This document shows, in pieces, positions 52,791-52,827 of a stretch of DNA of 52,827 nucleotides. Within the stretch, counting starts at the first letter, position 1; each line of letters opens with the position of its first letter. A program made the position numbers and the translations under genes. Under the pieces are notes generated by a model. The model made no database searches and was not told the origin of the DNA. It saw only the letters and a list, made by a program, of their open reading frames with translations. Location: assembly GCA_964549655.1 (NCBI GenBank), contig CAZJXN010000014.1:1-52827 (forward strand), read 5' to 3'. Source of the DNA: JADJNW01 sp964549655 (GTDB lineage Bacteria > Bacteroidota > Bacteroidia > Chitinophagales > Saprospiraceae).

Positions 52791-52827
52791 TCGGAGTGAC
52801 AGGATTTGAACCTGCGACCACATGCCC
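52791..52827 (-). tRNA. partial tRNA, probably tRNA-Pro
   Basis: The minus strand begins beyond the window. Visible are the T-arm GCAGG-TTCAAAT-CCTGT, the 3' acceptor CACTCCG and discriminator A. The implied first pair C1-G72 is typical of bacterial tRNA-Pro. The anticodon is at or beyond the edge, so the identity is inferred. Confidence 0.75.

Overview
The window looks like a chromosome segment of a Bacteroidota bacterium, plausibly from the Saprospiria/Chitinophagia side, although the class is a guess. The evidence is: two giant surface proteins ending in type IX secretion (T9SS) type-A sorting domains and built from Fn3, PKD and SprB-like repeats; several upstream sites matching the Bacteroidota -7 promoter box TAnnTTTG; little sign of Shine-Dalgarno sequences; moderately AT-rich DNA; and many tandem 7-12-mer and palindromic repeats between genes. 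No rRNA, CRISPR array, phage or transposase gene was seen. There are three tRNA genes: His, Arg(CCT), and a cut-off probable Pro at the right edge.

Layout. (1) 1-7.2 kb: a lone family-2 glycosyltransferase, then an unfamiliar envelope gene set. It comprises a soluble coiled-coil protein, a two-TM coiled-coil protein reminiscent of PspA, a small barrel-like outer-membrane protein, a TAXI-type binding lipoprotein with a TM and cytosolic tail but no TRAP permease, and a membrane-anchored protein with a Ppx/GppA/actin-like fold that appears to face the periplasm. tRNA-His lies in the middle. (2) 7.2-12.4 kb, minus strand: btaB and btaA (betaine lipid synthesis), ppk1 (polyphosphate kinase) and a methyltransferase. 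Together with the Ppx-like gene this suggests a phosphate-economy neighbourhood. (3) 12.4-19.5 kb: assorted single genes (EamA exporter, DoxX, YHS protein, CotH-like protein, MmcQ/YjbR protein, GH78 alpha-L-rhamnosidase). (4) 19.5-33.6 kb, minus strand: one long surface-glycan cluster of 11 genes. It holds four glycosyltransferase or ligase genes, a Wzm/Wzt ABC exporter with an extended Wzt, and decorating enzymes: PhyH-like oxygenase, methyltransferase, UbiA prenyltransferase, AsnB amidotransferase and a radical SAM protein with an N-terminal SPASM-like cysteine block. (5) 34.1-52.6 kb, plus strand: a 4133-residue and a 1722-residue T9SS surface protein, followed 5 bases later by a PKD-type lipoprotein.

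How they may work together (inference). The glycan cluster would build a lipid-linked polymer, modify its sugars and export it through the ABC transporter before the O-antigen-ligase-like protein attaches it. The T9SS proteins would cross the outer membrane by machinery encoded elsewhere and may be anchored on such a glycan-bearing lipid. The first region would monitor or support the envelope, and btaAB would change its lipids when phosphate is short.

Intergenic DNA is unusually structured. There is a ~235-bp MITE-like double palindrome at 12427-12661, five sites of a GGTGtGGC-type hairpin family, tandem oligomer arrays, and a perfect 15-bp inverted repeat at the probable 5' end of the PspA-like transcript. 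All function calls come from reading motifs by eye; no database search was possible.
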